A DNA stretch of 64,000 bases. Origin: Planctomycetota bacterium (GTDB lineage Bacteria > Planctomycetota > Phycisphaerae > Phycisphaerales > SM1A02). The translations under genes and the position numbers were made by a program. Numbering within the stretch: position 1 is the first letter of the stretch; every line of letters starts with the position of its first letter. Shown in pieces: positions 51,805 to 61,599 of the stretch. The stretch spans positions 1-64,000 of the forward strand of contig VGYB01000004.1 of the NCBI GenBank assembly GCA_016873115.1. Reading direction: 5' to 3'. The notes under the pieces were generated by a model. The model was given only the letters and a program-made list of their open reading frames with translations. It did no database searches and was not told the origin of the DNA.

Positions 51805-53217
51805 TTAGGTCGCCCGGGCGCTCCGAATGCGCGGGCCGTCCTGTGCACCGTCGCTCAGGAAACCCGAGTAGTTGCGCATGAGGAGGTTCGCCTCCAGGCG
51901 CTGGACGATGTCGAGGGCGACGCTCACCACGATGAGCAGGCCCGTTCCACCGAGGAACTGGCTCACATACGGCGGCACGCCGAAGGCCTCGGAGACGAGC
52001 GTGGGGATGATCGCGATGACGCAGAGGAAGCCGGCGCCGACATAGGTGATGCGGCTGATGACATCCTCGAGGTACTCGGCGGTGCGCGGTCCCGGGCGCA
52101 CATTGGGAATGAAGCTGCCGTGTTCCTTGAGCTGCTTGCTCATGTCCTCGGGCGACATCTGGATCGTGACCCAGAAGTAACTGAAGACGTAGATGAGCAC
52201 GATCTCAACGAGCACGTACGGGTACGCGCCCATCTGGAAGTTCTGCGCGAGGAACGCAGTGGACTCGACGAGCCACTGGCTCCAACCGCCCGATGTGGCC
52301 AAGCCGGCAAGCCAGCCCAGGATCATGCTCGGGAAGATCATCAGGCTGCTGGCGAAGATGATCGGCATGACGCCGGCGTGATTCAGGCGCAGCGGCAGGT
52401 AGTGGCGGCCCCCACCGAGCATGCGACGGCCGGAGACATGCTTGGCCTGCTGGATCGGGATGCGCCGCGTGGCCACGGTCATGATGACCGCGCCCATGAC
52501 GACCACCACGAAGCAGGCGATCAGGAGCACAAGGCCCAGCGTGCCGACCTTGCCGTCGGAAGCCTGGATGCTCGGGTTGAAGTTGTCGAACAGCCATTGG
52601 ATCGCGGCCGGCATGCGTGCCAGGATGCCCGCGGTCAGGATGATCGAGATGCCGTTGCCGATCCCGAACTTGTCGATCTGCTCGCCCAGCCACATCAGGA
52701 AGAGGCTGCCGGCCACGAGCGCCGTCACGCCCGAGACATAGAAGACCATGCGACCGCCGCCGGACACATACTGCGGCTCGACCAGATTCTGGCTGTAGAG
52801 GTAGCCCAGCCACATGAAGCCCTGAACGAAGCAGAGCGCTACGGTGGCGTAGCGGGTGTACTCCATCACCTTCTGCTGCCCCGACATGCCTTCCTTCTTC
52901 AGGGCAGCCAGCGGCTGGTAGACGGTCTGGAGCAGCTGGAAGATGATCGACGCCGTGATGTACGGCGCGATGCCGAGGCCGAAGACGGTGCTCTGCTGCA
53001 GGCTGCCACCCGAGAAGATGCTGGCGAACTGGAGCAGGCGCCCGAAGCCCGTGGAGTCTTCCGTGGCCTTCTCGGCCAGGTTCGACAGCGCGGCCTGGTC
53101 GACCCCGATGAGCGGGATCCAGAAGCCGACGCGGTAGATGATCAGCATGCCCAGCGTGAACAGCACGCGGTTGCGCAGGTCAGGGATGCGGAAGATGTTC
53201 AGGAAGGCGCTCAGCAT
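51805..53217 (-). CDS. secY: Protein translocase subunit SecY
   Basis: 470 aa, ten membrane helices, the protein-conducting channel of the Sec machinery in the inner membrane. Blocks: [74 protein letters not shown] (cytosolic loop and helix 7), and near the end [20 protein letters not shown]. The N-terminus [20 protein letters not shown] is typical. Located between rplO and infA. Confidence 0.97.
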   Translation of the reverse strand: MLSAFLNIFRIPDLRNRVLFTLGMLIIYRVGFWIPLIGVDQAALSNLAEKATEDSTGFGRLLQFASIFSGGSLQQSTVFGLGIAPYITASIIFQLLQTVYQPLAALKKEGMSGQQKVMEYTRYATVALCFVQGFMWLGYLYSQNLVEPQYVSGGGRMVFYVSGVTALVAGSLFLMWLGEQIDKFGIGNGISIILTAGILARMPAAIQWLFDNFNPSIQASDGKVGTLGLVLLIACFVVVVMGAVIMTVATRRIPIQQAKHVSGRRMLGGGRHYLPLRLNHAGVMPIIFASSLMIFPSMILGWLAGLATSGGWSQWLVESTAFLAQNFQMGAYPYVLVEIVLIYVFSYFWVTIQMSPEDMSKQLKEHGSFIPNVRPGPRTAEYLEDVISRITYVGAGFLCVIAIIPTLVSEAFGVPPYVSQFLGGTGLLIVVSVALDIVQRLEANLLMRNYSGFLSDGAQDGPRIRSARAT

Positions 53218-53227
53218 GGAAAGGGCA

Positions 53228-53671
53228 TCACGCGATGGTGACGCTGCCGCCGGCCTTCTCGATCTTGGCCTTGGCGGTCTCCGAGAACTTGCCGGCCGTG
53301 ACCGAGAGCTTCTTGCCCAGATCGCCGGTGCCGAGCACCTTGACCGGGAGCTTGCGGTTGCGCACCAAACCGACCTTCACCAGCGCATCCTGGTCGACAT
53401 GCGCGCCAGCGTCGAAGTGCTTCTCGAGGTCCGACACATTCACGACCGCGTAGGTCGTTGCGAAGGCGTTCTTGAAGCCGATCTTGGGGAAACGACGCAT
53501 GAGCGGCGTCGAACCACCCATGTAGCCGGGGCGGCTGGTCCAGCCTGCACGGCTCTTGGCACCCTTGTGGCCGCGACGGCTCGTGCCACCGATGCCGGAG
53601 CCTTCACCGCGGCCGCGGCGCATGCGCTTGGTGTGCGCGCCGGCCTTCTTCGTAATGTCGTGGATCATCAT
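53228..53671 (-). CDS. rplO: 50S ribosomal protein uL15
   Basis: 147 aa, core of the large subunit. GRGEGSGIGGTSRRGHKGAKSR, GGSTPLMRRFPKIGF and the C-terminal KIEKAGGSV are family blocks. Starts MMIHDITKK; two ATG codons in a row give starts one residue apart. rpmD (L30), the usual neighbour between rpsE and rplO, is absent: the gap is only 45 bases. Confidence 0.96.
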   Translation of the reverse strand: MMIHDITKKAGAHTKRMRRGRGEGSGIGGTSRRGHKGAKSRAGWTSRPGYMGGSTPLMRRFPKIGFKNAFATTYAVVNVSDLEKHFDAGAHVDQDALVKVGLVRNRKLPVKVLGTGDLGKKLSVTAGKFSETAKAKIEKAGGSVTIA

Positions 53672-53716
53672 GTGAGCTGCGCTCCTCTGTGTTCGTTCGT
53701 GTGCGGATGACCTGGA

Positions 53717-54433
53717 TCAGCCTGCCGAAGGGGCATCGGCCGCGGGTGCTTCGGTGGTCGGTGCGGCAGGAGCCGCGGCCGGAGCGTCGCCACCCTCAGA
53801 GCGGCGACCACCACCACGGGGACCGCCACGCTGACCGCCGCGACGACGATCGTCGCCGACGGTATTGACCGGGGCCTGGGCGCGCGGGCCGCCCGACGAC
53901 TTGGGCATGAACGCCATGCCGCGCGCAATCGCGTCTTCCACGGCGGTGGTGCCGAGGGCAACGCCACGCAGTGCCTCGACCCGTTCGCGGGTCTGCAGCA
54001 TGGCCAGCGCGTCAAAGGTGGCCTTGACCAGGTTCTTCGGGTTGCTGCTGCCGTAGCACTTGCTCAGGCAGTCCTTGACACCGAGCATTTCGAGCACCGC
54101 ACGCACGGCGGCGCCGGCCTTGATGCCCGTTCCGGGGCTTGCTGGCACCAGCACCACCTTCGTCGCGCCGAAGCGGCCCTCGACGGTGTGGGGCACAGTC
54201 GTGGACTGCACCGGGTAGCGCTGGACCTTGCGGCGCGCCTCGCGGGTGGCCTTCTCGACCGCCTGCGGGACCTGGTTGCTCTTCGCGTAGCCCACGCCGA
54301 CTTCGCCGCGGCGGTTGCCGACGACGACGAGTGCGGCGAAGCTGAAGCGACGGCCGCCGGCGACCGTGGAGCTGGTGCGGTAGACGCCCACGGTGATGGC
54401 GTCGGTTCCGTTGTCTTCAAGCATCTCTGCCAT
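53717..54433 (-). CDS. rpsE: 30S ribosomal protein uS5, with long C-terminal tail
   Basis: 238 aa, longer than the usual 165. The core has VYRTSSTVAGGRRFSFAALV, VGVGYAKSNQVPQAVEKATR, the second-domain block VPASPGTGIKAGAAVRAVLE and GSSNPKNLVKATFDAL. The last about 60 residues are a Gly/Arg-rich and then Ala/Pro/Glu-rich tail (DDRRRGGQRGG.. to AADAPSAG). The tail is typical of planctomycete-type extensions and probably unstructured. Confidence 0.96.
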   Translation of the reverse strand: MAEMLEDNGTDAITVGVYRTSSTVAGGRRFSFAALVVVGNRRGEVGVGYAKSNQVPQAVEKATREARRKVQRYPVQSTTVPHTVEGRFGATKVVLVPASPGTGIKAGAAVRAVLEMLGVKDCLSKCYGSSNPKNLVKATFDALAMLQTRERVEALRGVALGTTAVEDAIARGMAFMPKSSGGPRAQAPVNTVGDDRRRGGQRGGPRGGGRRSEGGDAPAAAPAAPTTEAPAADAPSAG

Positions 54434-54454
54434 TGGTGATCCTTGGTGGTTGGC

Positions 54455-54814
54455 TCAGAACTGCAGGCCGGCGGTGCGAGCCGCGTCGGCGAGGGCCTTG
54501 ATGCGGCCGTGGAATCGGAATCCGTTGCGGTCGAACACGACCTTCTGCACGCCAGCCTTCATGGCGCGCTCGGCGACGGCCTTGCCGACGGTCGCTGCAG
54601 CGGTGGAGTTGCCGCCCGGCGCCGCGCCGTCGACATCGCGGGTGCTGGCGCTCACGAGCGTGCGGCCCGCGTAGTCGTCGATCACCTGCACATAGATGTG
54701 CTTGAGCGAACGGAAGACGGTGAGGCGCGGACGGTCCGGCGTCCCTTGGATGCGCTTGCGGATGCCCTTCTTGCGACGGGAGCGCGCGGCGACTTTCTTG
54801 GTGTACTTGTCCAT
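54455..54814 (-). CDS. rplR: 50S ribosomal protein uL18
   Basis: 119 aa, binds 5S rRNA with L5. [20 protein letters not shown] begins at ATG 54814; [20 protein letters not shown] and [20 protein letters not shown] are the family blocks. An open frame continues upstream but would overlap rplF. 20-base gap to rplF. Confidence 0.97.
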   Translation of the reverse strand: MDKYTKKVAARSRRKKGIRKRIQGTPDRPRLTVFRSLKHIYVQVIDDYAGRTLVSASTRDVDGAAPGGNSTAAATVGKAVAERAMKAGVQKVVFDRNGFRFHGRIKALADAARTAGLQF

Positions 54815-54834
54815 GGTCGTTTCCTTGGGTGGGA

Positions 54835-55398
54835 TCAGGCGCCGAAGGCCTTGCCCTGCTTGCGCTGGATGACTTCGTCGGAGTACTTCACGCCCTTGCC
54901 GTTGTACGGTTCCGGCTTGCGCTTGCTGCGGACGAGCGCAGCGAAGGCACCGACCTTCTGGCGGTCGATGCCGGTGATCGTGACATTCACGCCCTGGTCG
55001 ACGGCCACGGTCAGGCCATCGGGGATGGCGAGCTCGATCGGGTCGGCATAGCCGAGCTTGAGGGTGATCTTCTTGCCGGCGACCTTGGCATCCCAACCGA
55101 CGCCGACGATCTCGAGCTTGCGCTCGTAGCCCTTGGTGACGCCGGCGACCATGTTGTTCAGGGTCGCTCGGGTGGTGCCCCAATACGCGCGGCGGTTGCC
55201 CAGGTCGATCTTCGCCGGGTCGTCGATGGTGCAGGTGATGGCCTTGTCGGCCTCGCTGAAGGCCACCTTCACCTCGGGACGGTGGACGAAGCTGGACTTG
55301 CCCTTGGGCCCTTCGATGCTGACGGTGCGGCTGGCGGCGTTGACCGCGACCTTCACCCCGCCGGGGACTTGGATCGACTTCTTTCCGATGCGTGACAT
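54835..55398 (-). CDS. rplF: 50S ribosomal protein uL6
   Basis: 187 aa, near the sarcin-ricin loop. [40 protein letters not shown] and the late [20 protein letters not shown] are conserved. Two similar domains as expected. 25-base gap to rpsH. Confidence 0.98.
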   Translation of the reverse strand: MSRIGKKSIQVPGGVKVAVNAASRTVSIEGPKGKSSFVHRPEVKVAFSEADKAITCTIDDPAKIDLGNRRAYWGTTRATLNNMVAGVTKGYERKLEIVGVGWDAKVAGKKITLKLGYADPIELAIPDGLTVAVDQGVNVTITGIDRQKVGAFAALVRSKRKPEPYNGKGVKYSDEVIQRKQGKAFGA

Positions 55399-55423
55399 GG
55401 TTCGCTCCTGTTGTTCCGGTGGT

Positions 55424-55822
55424 TCAACTGACGGTGACCACGACTTCGCCGCCGACGCGCATCTCGCGCGCCTTGCGGTCGCTCATCACACCGCGGCTCG
55501 TGCTCACGATGGCGATGCCGAGGCCCTGCTGCGGACGCGGCAGCGAGTCACAGCCCTTGTAGATGCGGCAACCCACGCTCGAGACGCGCTCGAGGCGGTG
55601 GATCAAGCTCTCGCCGCGCTCGCCGTACTTCAGGGCGATGCGGAGCACGCCCTGCCGGCCGTCATCGACGACCTCGAAGCCGCCGAGGTAGCCCTCGTCC
55701 ACGAGCACCTGGAGGATGCCGCGGTTCAGCTTGTTGTTCAGGCAGGTCACGCTCTTGCGGTTCTGCTTCACCGCATGGCGGATGCGGGTGAGCATGTCGG
55801 CAGTCAGGTCTTGGAGGCTCAT
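55424..55822 (-). CDS. rpsH: 30S ribosomal protein uS8
   Basis: 132 aa, central domain of the 30S subunit and in E. coli the autogenous regulator of the spc operon. DLTADMLTRIRHAVKQN at the start and GLGIAIVSTSRGVMSDRKAR-EMRVGGEV at the end are family blocks. 25-base gap to rpsN. Confidence 0.97.
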   Translation of the reverse strand: MSLQDLTADMLTRIRHAVKQNRKSVTCLNNKLNRGILQVLVDEGYLGGFEVVDDGRQGVLRIALKYGERGESLIHRLERVSSVGCRIYKGCDSLPRPQQGLGIAIVSTSRGVMSDRKAREMRVGGEVVVTVS

Positions 55823-55847
55823 GTGTTGCTCCTGGGTTCGGTGTCGA

Positions 55848-56033
55848 TCACCAGCTCGCCTTGCGCATGCCCGGGATGAGGCCCTGGAGGGCCAGCTCGC
55901 GGAGCATGATGCGGCTGATGCGGAACTTGCGGTAAAAGCCGCGGGCGCGGCCGGTCAGCTCGCAGCGATTGCGCTTGCGAGTGCTGAACTTGGGGGTCTG
56001 CTTCATTCGGGCGAAGGTGCGCTTGCTTGCCAT
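55848..56033 (-). CDS. rpsN: 30S ribosomal protein uS14, short form without zinc site
   Basis: 61 aa, the length of the zinc-type S14, with [20 protein letters not shown] at the start and [11 protein letters not shown] at the end. Zinc-type S14 has C-x-x-C..C-x-x-C. Here the sites read C-E-L-T and S-R-I-M, so three of four Cys are lost. This is a short S14 that cannot bind zinc in the normal way. Standard place between rplE and rpsH. Confidence 0.96.
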   Translation of the reverse strand: MASKRTFARMKQTPKFSTRKRNRCELTGRARGFYRKFRISRIMLRELALQGLIPGMRKASW

Positions 56034-56050
56034 GGTTGATCCTTCGTTGG

Positions 56051-56656
56051 TCAGGCGATGCGCTTGCCGTGCTCGTCACGCCGTTCGAAGGGCATGCCGA
56101 GCTCACCGAGGGCGAAGCGGCTCATCTTGGGGTTGCTGTTGCGGAACACGATGTTGATGTTCATGCCATGGCTGAAGTTGACATTCGCCATGTTGATCTC
56201 GGGCCACACCGACTGCTCGGTCAGGCCGCAGGAGTACGAGCCGCCCTTGTCGAAGGCGCGGTCGCCGAGACCACGGAAGTCCTTGATGCGGGGCGTGGCC
56301 AGGTTGATGAAGCGATCCATGAACGACCACATGCGCTCGCGGCGCAGGGTGACCATGAAGCCGCTCGGAGCGCCTTCGCGCACCTTGAAGTTGCTCACGC
56401 TCTTCTTGGCGAGCACCATGATCGGCTTCTGGCCGCTGATGGTCTTCAGCGTGCCGATGACCGTGTCGCGGTACTCGGGCTTGAGCTTCTGGTTCTCGAG
56501 CTGCTTGCCCACGCCGACATTGATGACGATCTTCTCGATCGTGGGCGCCTGGTTGACATTGATCAGGCCGAACTCCTTCATGAGCTTCGGCGTGACGGTC
56601 TCGACGAACAGCTGCTGCAGCCGGGGGGTCGGGGTGGATGGAACGGCGTGAGGCAT
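56051..56656 (-). CDS. rplE: 50S ribosomal protein uL5
   Basis: 201 aa, 5S rRNA-binding, contacts S13 and the P-site tRNA. Blocks: [46 protein letters not shown] and [22 protein letters not shown] 56656 follows GGAG; a GTG seven codons upstream overlaps the rplX stop and is less likely. Confidence 0.97.
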   Translation of the reverse strand: MPHAVPSTPTPRLQQLFVETVTPKLMKEFGLINVNQAPTIEKIVINVGVGKQLENQKLKPEYRDTVIGTLKTISGQKPIMVLAKKSVSNFKVREGAPSGFMVTLRRERMWSFMDRFINLATPRIKDFRGLGDRAFDKGGSYSCGLTEQSVWPEINMANVNFSHGMNINIVFRNSNPKMSRFALGELGMPFERRDEHGKRIA

Positions 56657-56673
56657 GGTGGTGGCTCCGGGGC

Positions 56674-57021
56674 TCACTTGGCCTTCTTGGTGGTGCGGGG
56701 ACCGTGCAGCGTGGAGAGTTCGGCGCCGTTGCGGGCCGCCACGCGCACCTTCGAGCCGTCGGCCTTCGTGGCGAAGCGCACGCGGGTGGGCTTGCCGTCG
56801 ACAACCGGGCTCACATTGCTCATGTGGATGGGCAGTTCCATCTCGACGATCGCGCCCTTCGGACGGCCCTGGGTGGGCTTCAGGTGGCGCTTGTGGATGT
56901 TCACGCCTCGCACCACGACCCGACTGGCCTTGGTGTCGACCGAGACGATCTCGCCGGTCTTGCCCTTGTCATCGCCGGCGGTGACGATGACGACATCACC
57001 CTTCTTCACGTGCGCTGGCAT
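56674..57021 (-). CDS. rplX: 50S ribosomal protein uL24
   Basis: 115 aa, an early assembly protein by the tunnel exit. KOW motif HVKKGDVVIVTAGDDKGKTG at the N-terminus, then GVNIHKRHLKPTQGRPKGAI and SNVSPVVDGKPTRVRF. Its ATG shares the last base of the rplN stop (TGATG), implying translational coupling. Confidence 0.97.
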   Translation of the reverse strand: MPAHVKKGDVVIVTAGDDKGKTGEIVSVDTKASRVVVRGVNIHKRHLKPTQGRPKGAIVEMELPIHMSNVSPVVDGKPTRVRFATKADGSKVRVAARNGAELSTLHGPRTTKKAK

Positions 57022-57407
57022 CAGACCACCTCCGTCGCAAGGCTGACGATCTTCATGTAGTTCTTCTCGCGAAGCTCACGGGCGACCGCACCGAAGATGC
57101 GGGTGCCGCGCGGGTTGCCGTCGTCGTCGATCAGCACGCAGGCGTTCGTGTCGAAGCGCACGTAGCTGCCGTCGTCGCGGCGCACCGGATACGACGCGCG
57201 CACGATCACGGCCTTGGCCTTGTCGCCGCTCTTCACATCGCCGTTGGGGATCGCGCTCTTGATGGCCACGACGATCTTGTCGCCGACGGTCATGGTGAGG
57301 CGGCGGAAGCGGCCTCGGGCGGTGCTCGCGCCGAGCACGCCGATGACCATCACTTCCCTGGCGCCGCTGTTGTCAGCGACATCGAGCCTGGTTTCCTTCT
57401 GGATCAT
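57021..57407 (-). CDS. rplN: 50S ribosomal protein uL14
   Basis: 128 aa, at the subunit interface. [20 protein letters not shown] at the start; [40 protein letters not shown] and [20 protein letters not shown] are conserved. 15-base gap to rpsQ. Confidence 0.98.
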   Translation of the reverse strand: MIQKETRLDVADNSGAREVMVIGVLGASTARGRFRRLTMTVGDKIVVAIKSAIPNGDVKSGDKAKAVIVRASYPVRRDDGSYVRFDTNACVLIDDDGNPRGTRIFGAVARELREKNYMKIVSLATEVV

Positions 57408-57422
57408 GTCAGTTGCCGGGCG

Positions 57423-57734
57423 TCAGGCGCCCGCCTCCTCTGGCGTGTATTCGAGACCGACCGGCGCGCGCTCGACGACGCGCACGAGCGCCCACGACTT
57501 CGTCTTGGACACGGGGCGGCACTCGGCCACCTCGACGCGGTCGCCGCGGCGGCTCTCGTTGTTCTCGTCGTGCACATGCAGCACGGTGCGGCGCTGGACG
57601 AACTTGTTGTAGCGCGGGTGCTTGGCCACATAGGCCACGACGACCTTGCGCGTCTTGTTGGTGCGGTCGCTCTCGACCACGCCCACCAGGCGTGGGCTGT
57701 TCTCAGGCAGCACCAGGGGCTTCTTCAGGCTCAT
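57423..57734 (-). CDS. rpsQ: 30S ribosomal protein uS17
   Basis: 103 aa, OB-fold primary binder of 16S r[57 protein letters not shown] follow the family; N- and C-terminal tails are slightly longer than usual. Starts in an ATGA overlap with rpmC. Confidence 0.97.
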   Translation of the reverse strand: MSLKKPLVLPENSPRLVGVVESDRTNKTRKVVVAYVAKHPRYNKFVQRRTVLHVHDENNESRRGDRVEVAECRPVSKTKSWALVRVVERAPVGLEYTPEEAGA

Positions 57735-57937
57735 CGGGCGGTCTCCTTGCTGGCGGCGCGGGTGTTCTGCTCGGTGAGCAGGCGGGCCACGTCACGCTTG
57801 ATCTTGCCGAACTGCGAGTGATCGTTGAGCTTCTCGACCATGGTCTGCACGCGGAGGTCGTACAGGCGGCGCTTGAGCCCCTGCACCTCGGCGGAGAGCT
57901 GCTCGTCGGTCAGTTTGCGGATGTCCTTGGCTTCCAT
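57731..57937 (-). CDS. rpmC: 50S ribosomal protein uL29
   Basis: 68 aa two-helix protein near the tunnel exit, docking site for trigger factor and SRP together with L23. [20 protein letters not shown] at ATG 57937; [20 protein letters not shown] and [15 protein letters not shown] fit. Overlaps rpsQ by four bases. Confidence 0.96.
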   Translation of the reverse strand: MEAKDIRKLTDEQLSAEVQGLKRRLYDLRVQTMVEKLNDHSQFGKIKRDVARLLTEQNTRAASKETAR

Positions 57938-57962
57938 GTCTGGTTCCTCGGTTGGTCCTGGG

Positions 57963-58382
57963 TCAGACGGCCAGCCGGCGGCCGACGAAGCGGCAGCGGA
58001 TGGGCATCTTGTGGGCGACGCGGGCGAGGGCCTGCTTGGCAAGCTCCTCGGACACGCCGGCGATCTCGAACAGCATCGTGCCGGGCTTCACGCAGGCTGC
58101 CCAGAACTCGACTTCGGCCTTGCCGGTACCCATTCGGGTTTCCAGCGGCTTCTTCGAGATGGACTTGTGCGGGAAGACGCGGATGTACAACTTGCCCTGG
58201 CGGCGCAGGAAGTGCTGGGCGGCAATGCGGCCGGCTTCGATCTGGCGGCCGCTCACCCAGTGGGTGTCCAGTGCCTGGAGCCCGAAGTCGCCATAGGCGA
58301 CATAGTTGCCGCGCGTGGCGTTGCCCTTCATCTTGCCGCGCTGCATCTTGCGGTGCTTGACTCGTTTTGGCATCAAGGCCAT
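57963..58382 (-). CDS. rplP: 50S ribosomal protein uL16
   Basis: 139 aa, organises the A-site and peptidyl-transferase region. MPKRVKHRKMQRGKMKGNAT, GDFGLQALDTHWVSGRQIEA-GRIAAQHFLRR, VFPHKSISKKPLETRMGTGK and EFWAACVKPGTMLFEIAGV are conserved. ATG codons at 58382 and 58373 are both possible; the first aligns better with the E. coli start. Confidence 0.97.
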   Translation of the reverse strand: MALMPKRVKHRKMQRGKMKGNATRGNYVAYGDFGLQALDTHWVSGRQIEAGRIAAQHFLRRQGKLYIRVFPHKSISKKPLETRMGTGKAEVEFWAACVKPGTMLFEIAGVSEELAKQALARVAHKMPIRCRFVGRRLAV

Positions 58383-58420
58383 GGTTCAGTCCTCTCTGGG
58401 TCCGTTGGTCGTTGGAACAC

Positions 58421-59125
58421 TCAGCGACGTCCGCGGGCGCGCGCACGGCCGCCGGCAGCCTTCGATTGGTATTCCTCTTCTTGGTTGCTCGAGTACAGGC
58501 CCTTGAACACCCACACCTTCACGCCAATGACGCCGTAGGTGGTGGATGAGTGGGCGACGGCATAGTCGACATGCGCCTGCAGCGTGGTCAGCGGGATGCT
58601 GCCCAGGCGCGAGTCGAGCTGGCGGCTCATTTCGGCGCCGCCGAGGCGGCCCGACAGGAGGATGCGGATCCCCTTGGCACCGTTCTGGATGGCGTTCTCG
58701 CAGCGTTGCTTCAGCACGCGGCGGAAGTTCGCGCGCTTCTTCAGCTGCTCGCCCATGGTCTCGGCGATGAGCTTGGCATCGATTTCCGGGTTGCGGACCT
58801 CGACGACCTGCACCGCGACCTTGCGGCCGGTGAGCGCCTGGAGTTCGTTGACGAGCTGCTCGCGGCTGGCACCCTTCTGGCCCAGCACCTGGCCGGGACG
58901 CGCGGTCTTGATGATGACCGTGAGTTCCTCGCGGGTGCGCTCGATGTGGATGTCGCTCACCGCAGCGAAGGGCGGCGTGCGATTGAGACGCTTGTCGATG
59001 TACGCGCGGATCTTGTGGTCTTCGACCAAGAGCTCGCCGAAGAGCGCCTTGGGGGCGAACCAGCGGCTCTTGTGGGCTTCGGTGACGCCGACGCGGAAAC
59101 CGAACGGATGAACTTTCTGTCCCAT
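58421..59125 (-). CDS. rpsC: 30S ribosomal protein uS3
   Basis: 234 aa, at the mRNA entry channel; shows helicase-related basic patches. MGQKVHPFGFRVGVTEAHKS at the start, KH domain with RPGQVLGQKGASREQLVNEL, then the GIRILLSGRLGGAEMSRQL and YGVIGVKVWVFKG blocks. Basic tail RARARGRR. 12-base gap to rplV. Confidence 0.98.
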   Translation of the reverse strand: MGQKVHPFGFRVGVTEAHKSRWFAPKALFGELLVEDHKIRAYIDKRLNRTPPFAAVSDIHIERTREELTVIIKTARPGQVLGQKGASREQLVNELQALTGRKVAVQVVEVRNPEIDAKLIAETMGEQLKKRANFRRVLKQRCENAIQNGAKGIRILLSGRLGGAEMSRQLDSRLGSIPLTTLQAHVDYAVAHSSTTYGVIGVKVWVFKGLYSSNQEEEYQSKAAGGRARARGRR

Positions 59126-59137
59126 GTGGTGCTCCGG

Positions 59138-59467
59138 TTACTTGATGTCCACCGCCACGATGATGTGGCTGGTGCGCTTCATGATCGGGTGTGCGCGACC
59201 GCGGTCCTTCTGCTGGAACCGCTTGATGGTCGGCCCTTCGTCGACACGGCTCTCGACGACGACCAGACGCGCGATGTCGGCGCTGGCCTGCTCGGCGTTC
59301 GCGATGGCGCTCTTGAGCACGCCCTGCACGAAGTAGGCACCGCGACGCTTGGAGAACTGGAGCTCGGTCAGTGCATCGGCGATACCGCGGCCACGGATCA
59401 GGTCAGCGACCAGACGGGCCTTGCGCGGCGCGATGCGACAGAACTTGTGTGATGCCTTGTATGCCAT
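59138..59467 (-). CDS. rplV: 50S ribosomal protein uL22
   Basis: 109 aa, lines the exit tunnel; macrolide resistance site in the beta-hairpin of other species. KFCRIAPRKARLVADLIRGR near the start; VKSAIANAEQASADIARLVV and the hairpin end ..GRAHPIMKRTSHIIVAVDIK at the C-terminus. 24-base gap to rpsS. Confidence 0.97.
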   Translation of the reverse strand: MAYKASHKFCRIAPRKARLVADLIRGRGIADALTELQFSKRRGAYFVQGVLKSAIANAEQASADIARLVVVESRVDEGPTIKRFQQKDRGRAHPIMKRTSHIIVAVDIK

Positions 59468-59491
59468 GGTGGTGTCCTCGGCGGACCGCGA

Positions 59492-59782
59492 TCAGTCCTT
59501 GGTGCCTTCCTCGATGCCTTCCTTCTTGTTGGTGTGTCCCTTGAAGGTCTTCGTGAGCGAGAATTCGCCCAGCTTGTGGCCGACCATGTCCTCGGTGCAG
59601 TACACATCGATGAACTTGCGGCCGTTGTGGACCTGGAACGTGAACCCGACGAACTCGGGAACGATGGTGCAGGCGCGCGACCAGGTCTTGATCGCGGTGC
59701 GCTTGGTGCCGCCCGAGGCCTTCTCCACCTTGCGGTAGAGCTTCTCATCGACGAACGGGCCCTTCTTCAGTGATCGTGACAT
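59492..59782 (-). CDS. rpsS: 30S ribosomal protein uS19
   Basis: 96 aa, head of the 30S subunit, forms a dimer with S13. [20 protein letters not shown] at ATG 59782; [40 protein letters not shown] and [15 protein letters not shown]. The continuation of the frame upstream lies within rplB and is ignored. Confidence 0.97.
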   Translation of the reverse strand: MSRSLKKGPFVDEKLYRKVEKASGGTKRTAIKTWSRACTIVPEFVGFTFQVHNGRKFIDVYCTEDMVGHKLGEFSLTKTFKGHTNKKEGIEEGTKD

Positions 59783-59801
59783 GGTTCGGGTGTCCTGTGG
59801 T

Positions 59802-60656
59802 TCAGAGCTTGAGCTGGCCGTAGCGGCGGCTGAAGCGACGGCGCAGGATGCGCTTGTCGCTGGACTTGCCATAGCGGCGGGTACGACCGCCCTTGGCCTG
59901 CGTGCCTGATGCGTTGGTCGGCTCCTGGCCGCCCTTCGAACGGCCTTCACCACCACCGTGCGGGTGCTGGTGGTGGCTCATGGCCACGCCGCGGGTGCGC
60001 GGACGACGACCGAGCCAACGGGCGCGGCCGGCCTTGCCGAGGACGACATTGGCGTGGTCGGGGTTGCCGACGGCACCGATGGTCGCGCGGCACTCCAGGC
60101 TGACCTGGCGGATTTCGCCAGACGGCATGACGAGCGTGCCCCAGCGGCCTTCCTTGTTGGAGAGGCGGGCCGCCATGCCGGCGCTGCGCACGAGCTTGCC
60201 GCCGCGGCCGGGAATGATCTCGACATTGTGCACATCCATGCCGGCGGGAACATGGGCCAACGGCATGCAGTTGCCCGGGCGAGGATCGATGCCGCTCTTG
60301 CTGCTGGTGACGGTGTCACCGGCGGTCAGGCCCTTGGGAGCGAGGATGTAGCGACGCTCGCCGCAGGGATACTCGACCAGCGCGATGTGGCAGGAGCGGT
60401 TCGGGTCGTATTCGATCCCGATGACCTTGGCCACCACATCGAGCTTGTTGCGGGTCCAGTCGATGAGGCGGTAGCGGCGCTTGTGGCCGCCGCCCTGCTG
60501 GATGACGGTGAGCTTGCCCTGGCAGTTGCGGCCGCCGGTCTTGTGGAGCGGGCGGAGCAGGCTCTTCTCGGGGCGCTTCTTGGTGACTTCGGCGTGAATG
60601 TTCACGCTGGCGTTGCGCCGGCCGTTGGTGACACGCTTGTAGACGCGGATTGGCAT
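59802..60656 (-). CDS. rplB: 50S ribosomal protein uL2
   Basis: 284 aa, a core protein at the interface near the peptidyl-transferase centre. [60 protein letters not shown] and the C-terminal stretch [20 protein letters not shown], in which E. coli L2 has [14 protein letters not shown], so the functional His region is present with altered first residues. Confidence 0.98.
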   Translation of the reverse strand: MPIRVYKRVTNGRRNASVNIHAEVTKKRPEKSLLRPLHKTGGRNCQGKLTVIQQGGGHKRRYRLIDWTRNKLDVVAKVIGIEYDPNRSCHIALVEYPCGERRYILAPKGLTAGDTVTSSKSGIDPRPGNCMPLAHVPAGMDVHNVEIIPGRGGKLVRSAGMAARLSNKEGRWGTLVMPSGEIRQVSLECRATIGAVGNPDHANVVLGKAGRARWLGRRPRTRGVAMSHHQHPHGGGEGRSKGGQEPTNASGTQAKGGRTRRYGKSSDKRILRRRFSRRYGQLKL

Positions 60657-60673
60657 CGTTCAGGCTCCGTGGC

Positions 60674-60952
60674 TCAGAAGAGCTCGATCTTGTCTTCGGG
60701 GTGGATGCGCACGATCGCGCGCTTGGTGACCTTGGCGGGAACCAGGCCGAACTTGTAGGTGCGATCGCGGCCACGACGGTTCTGCGTCTGGACAGCCAGC
60801 ACGCGGACCTTGTAGATGGCCTGGATCGCGTTCTTCACGTCGGTCTTGGTGGCGCGACGGTCGATCTCGAACACATACTGGTTCGCGGCCTCGTTGGACG
60901 CGGTCGCCTTCTCGCTCAGCAGCGGGCGACGGATGACGGTGGTGGCTTCCAT
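60674..60952 (-). CDS. rplW: 50S ribosomal protein uL23
   Basis: 92 aa, tunnel-exit protein, docking site for trigger factor and SRP. VIRRPLLSEKATASNEAANQ and YVFEIDRRATKTDVKNAIQA are the N-terminal family blocks; RRGRDRTYKFGLVPAKVTKR follows. The ATG at 60952 shares a base with the rplD stop (TGATG); a GTG start one codon earlier is possible. Confidence 0.97.
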   Translation of the reverse strand: MEATTVIRRPLLSEKATASNEAANQYVFEIDRRATKTDVKNAIQAIYKVRVLAVQTQNRRGRDRTYKFGLVPAKVTKRAIVRIHPEDKIELF

Positions 60953-61599
60953 CACATGGTCTCCTTGGCGAAGGCGCTCTCATCGAGGAAGGACTGCAGC
61001 GAAGCCTTGTCGACCACGAGGTAGCGGTGGTTGAGCAGGCCGTACGCGCAGAGTTGGTCCACGCTGCAGCAGTCGACGCCGGCCAGGTTGCGGGCGGACT
61101 TGAGGGCGTTGTCGTTGCCGGCGGCGAGCGCGACCAGGCAGGTGCGATCGACGCCGACGGCGCGGATCAGCTTGGCGAAATCAGCGGTCTTGGGTGCCTT
61201 GAACGACAGCGAGTCGATGCACTTGACTTCGTTGTCGACCAGCTTGGCCAGCAGCGCGTTGCGGTTGGCCAGGCGACGCATCTTCTTGGGGAGCTCGGTG
61301 CGGAAGTCCTCGCGGGTGCGGGTCTTCGCGAAGGCGACACCACCGCCCTTGCGGTTGGGCACACGCGATGCACCGACGCGAGCGTTGCCGGTGCCCTTCT
61401 GCTTGTAGAGCTTTCGGGTCGAGCCTTCGACGGAACCGCGGCTCTTGGTTCGGGCCGAACCCTGCCGCTGGTTGCCGTGGGTCGTGACATAGGCCTGCTT
61501 GAGGAGCGCGACGCGGACCTCTCCGCCGAGCGTGGCGGGGTCGATCTTCAGCGAGTCGACCTGCTTGCCTTCCTTGTTGTAGATGGGAAGTTCGATCAT
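60952..61599 (-). CDS. rplD: 50S ribosomal protein uL4
   Basis: 215 aa; in E. coli it also represses its own operon. Loop residues line the exit tunnel: TKSRGSVEGSTRKLYKQKGT-GNARVGASRVPNRKGGGVAF. Start ATG 61599 follows GGAAAGAACC. Upstream is a 180-base spacer to rplC, the longest inside the cluster, with two hairpins (arms 61613-61618/61623-61628, and 61730-61735/61741-61746), the nearer only about 13 bases from the start codon. Confidence 0.97.
   Translation of the reverse strand: MIELPIYNKEGKQVDSLKIDPATLGGEVRVALLKQAYVTTHGNQRQGSARTKSRGSVEGSTRKLYKQKGTGNARVGASRVPNRKGGGVAFAKTRTREDFRTELPKKMRRLANRNALLAKLVDNEVKCIDSLSFKAPKTADFAKLIRAVGVDRTCLVALAAGNDNALKSARNLAGVDCCSVDQLCAYGLLNHRYLVVDKASLQSFLDESAFAKETM

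Noticed and set aside
52120-53241. Open frame on the plus strand opposite secY
   Set aside because: Antisense to a fully conserved secY and made almost wholly of His, Asp, Arg and Ala; no family features.
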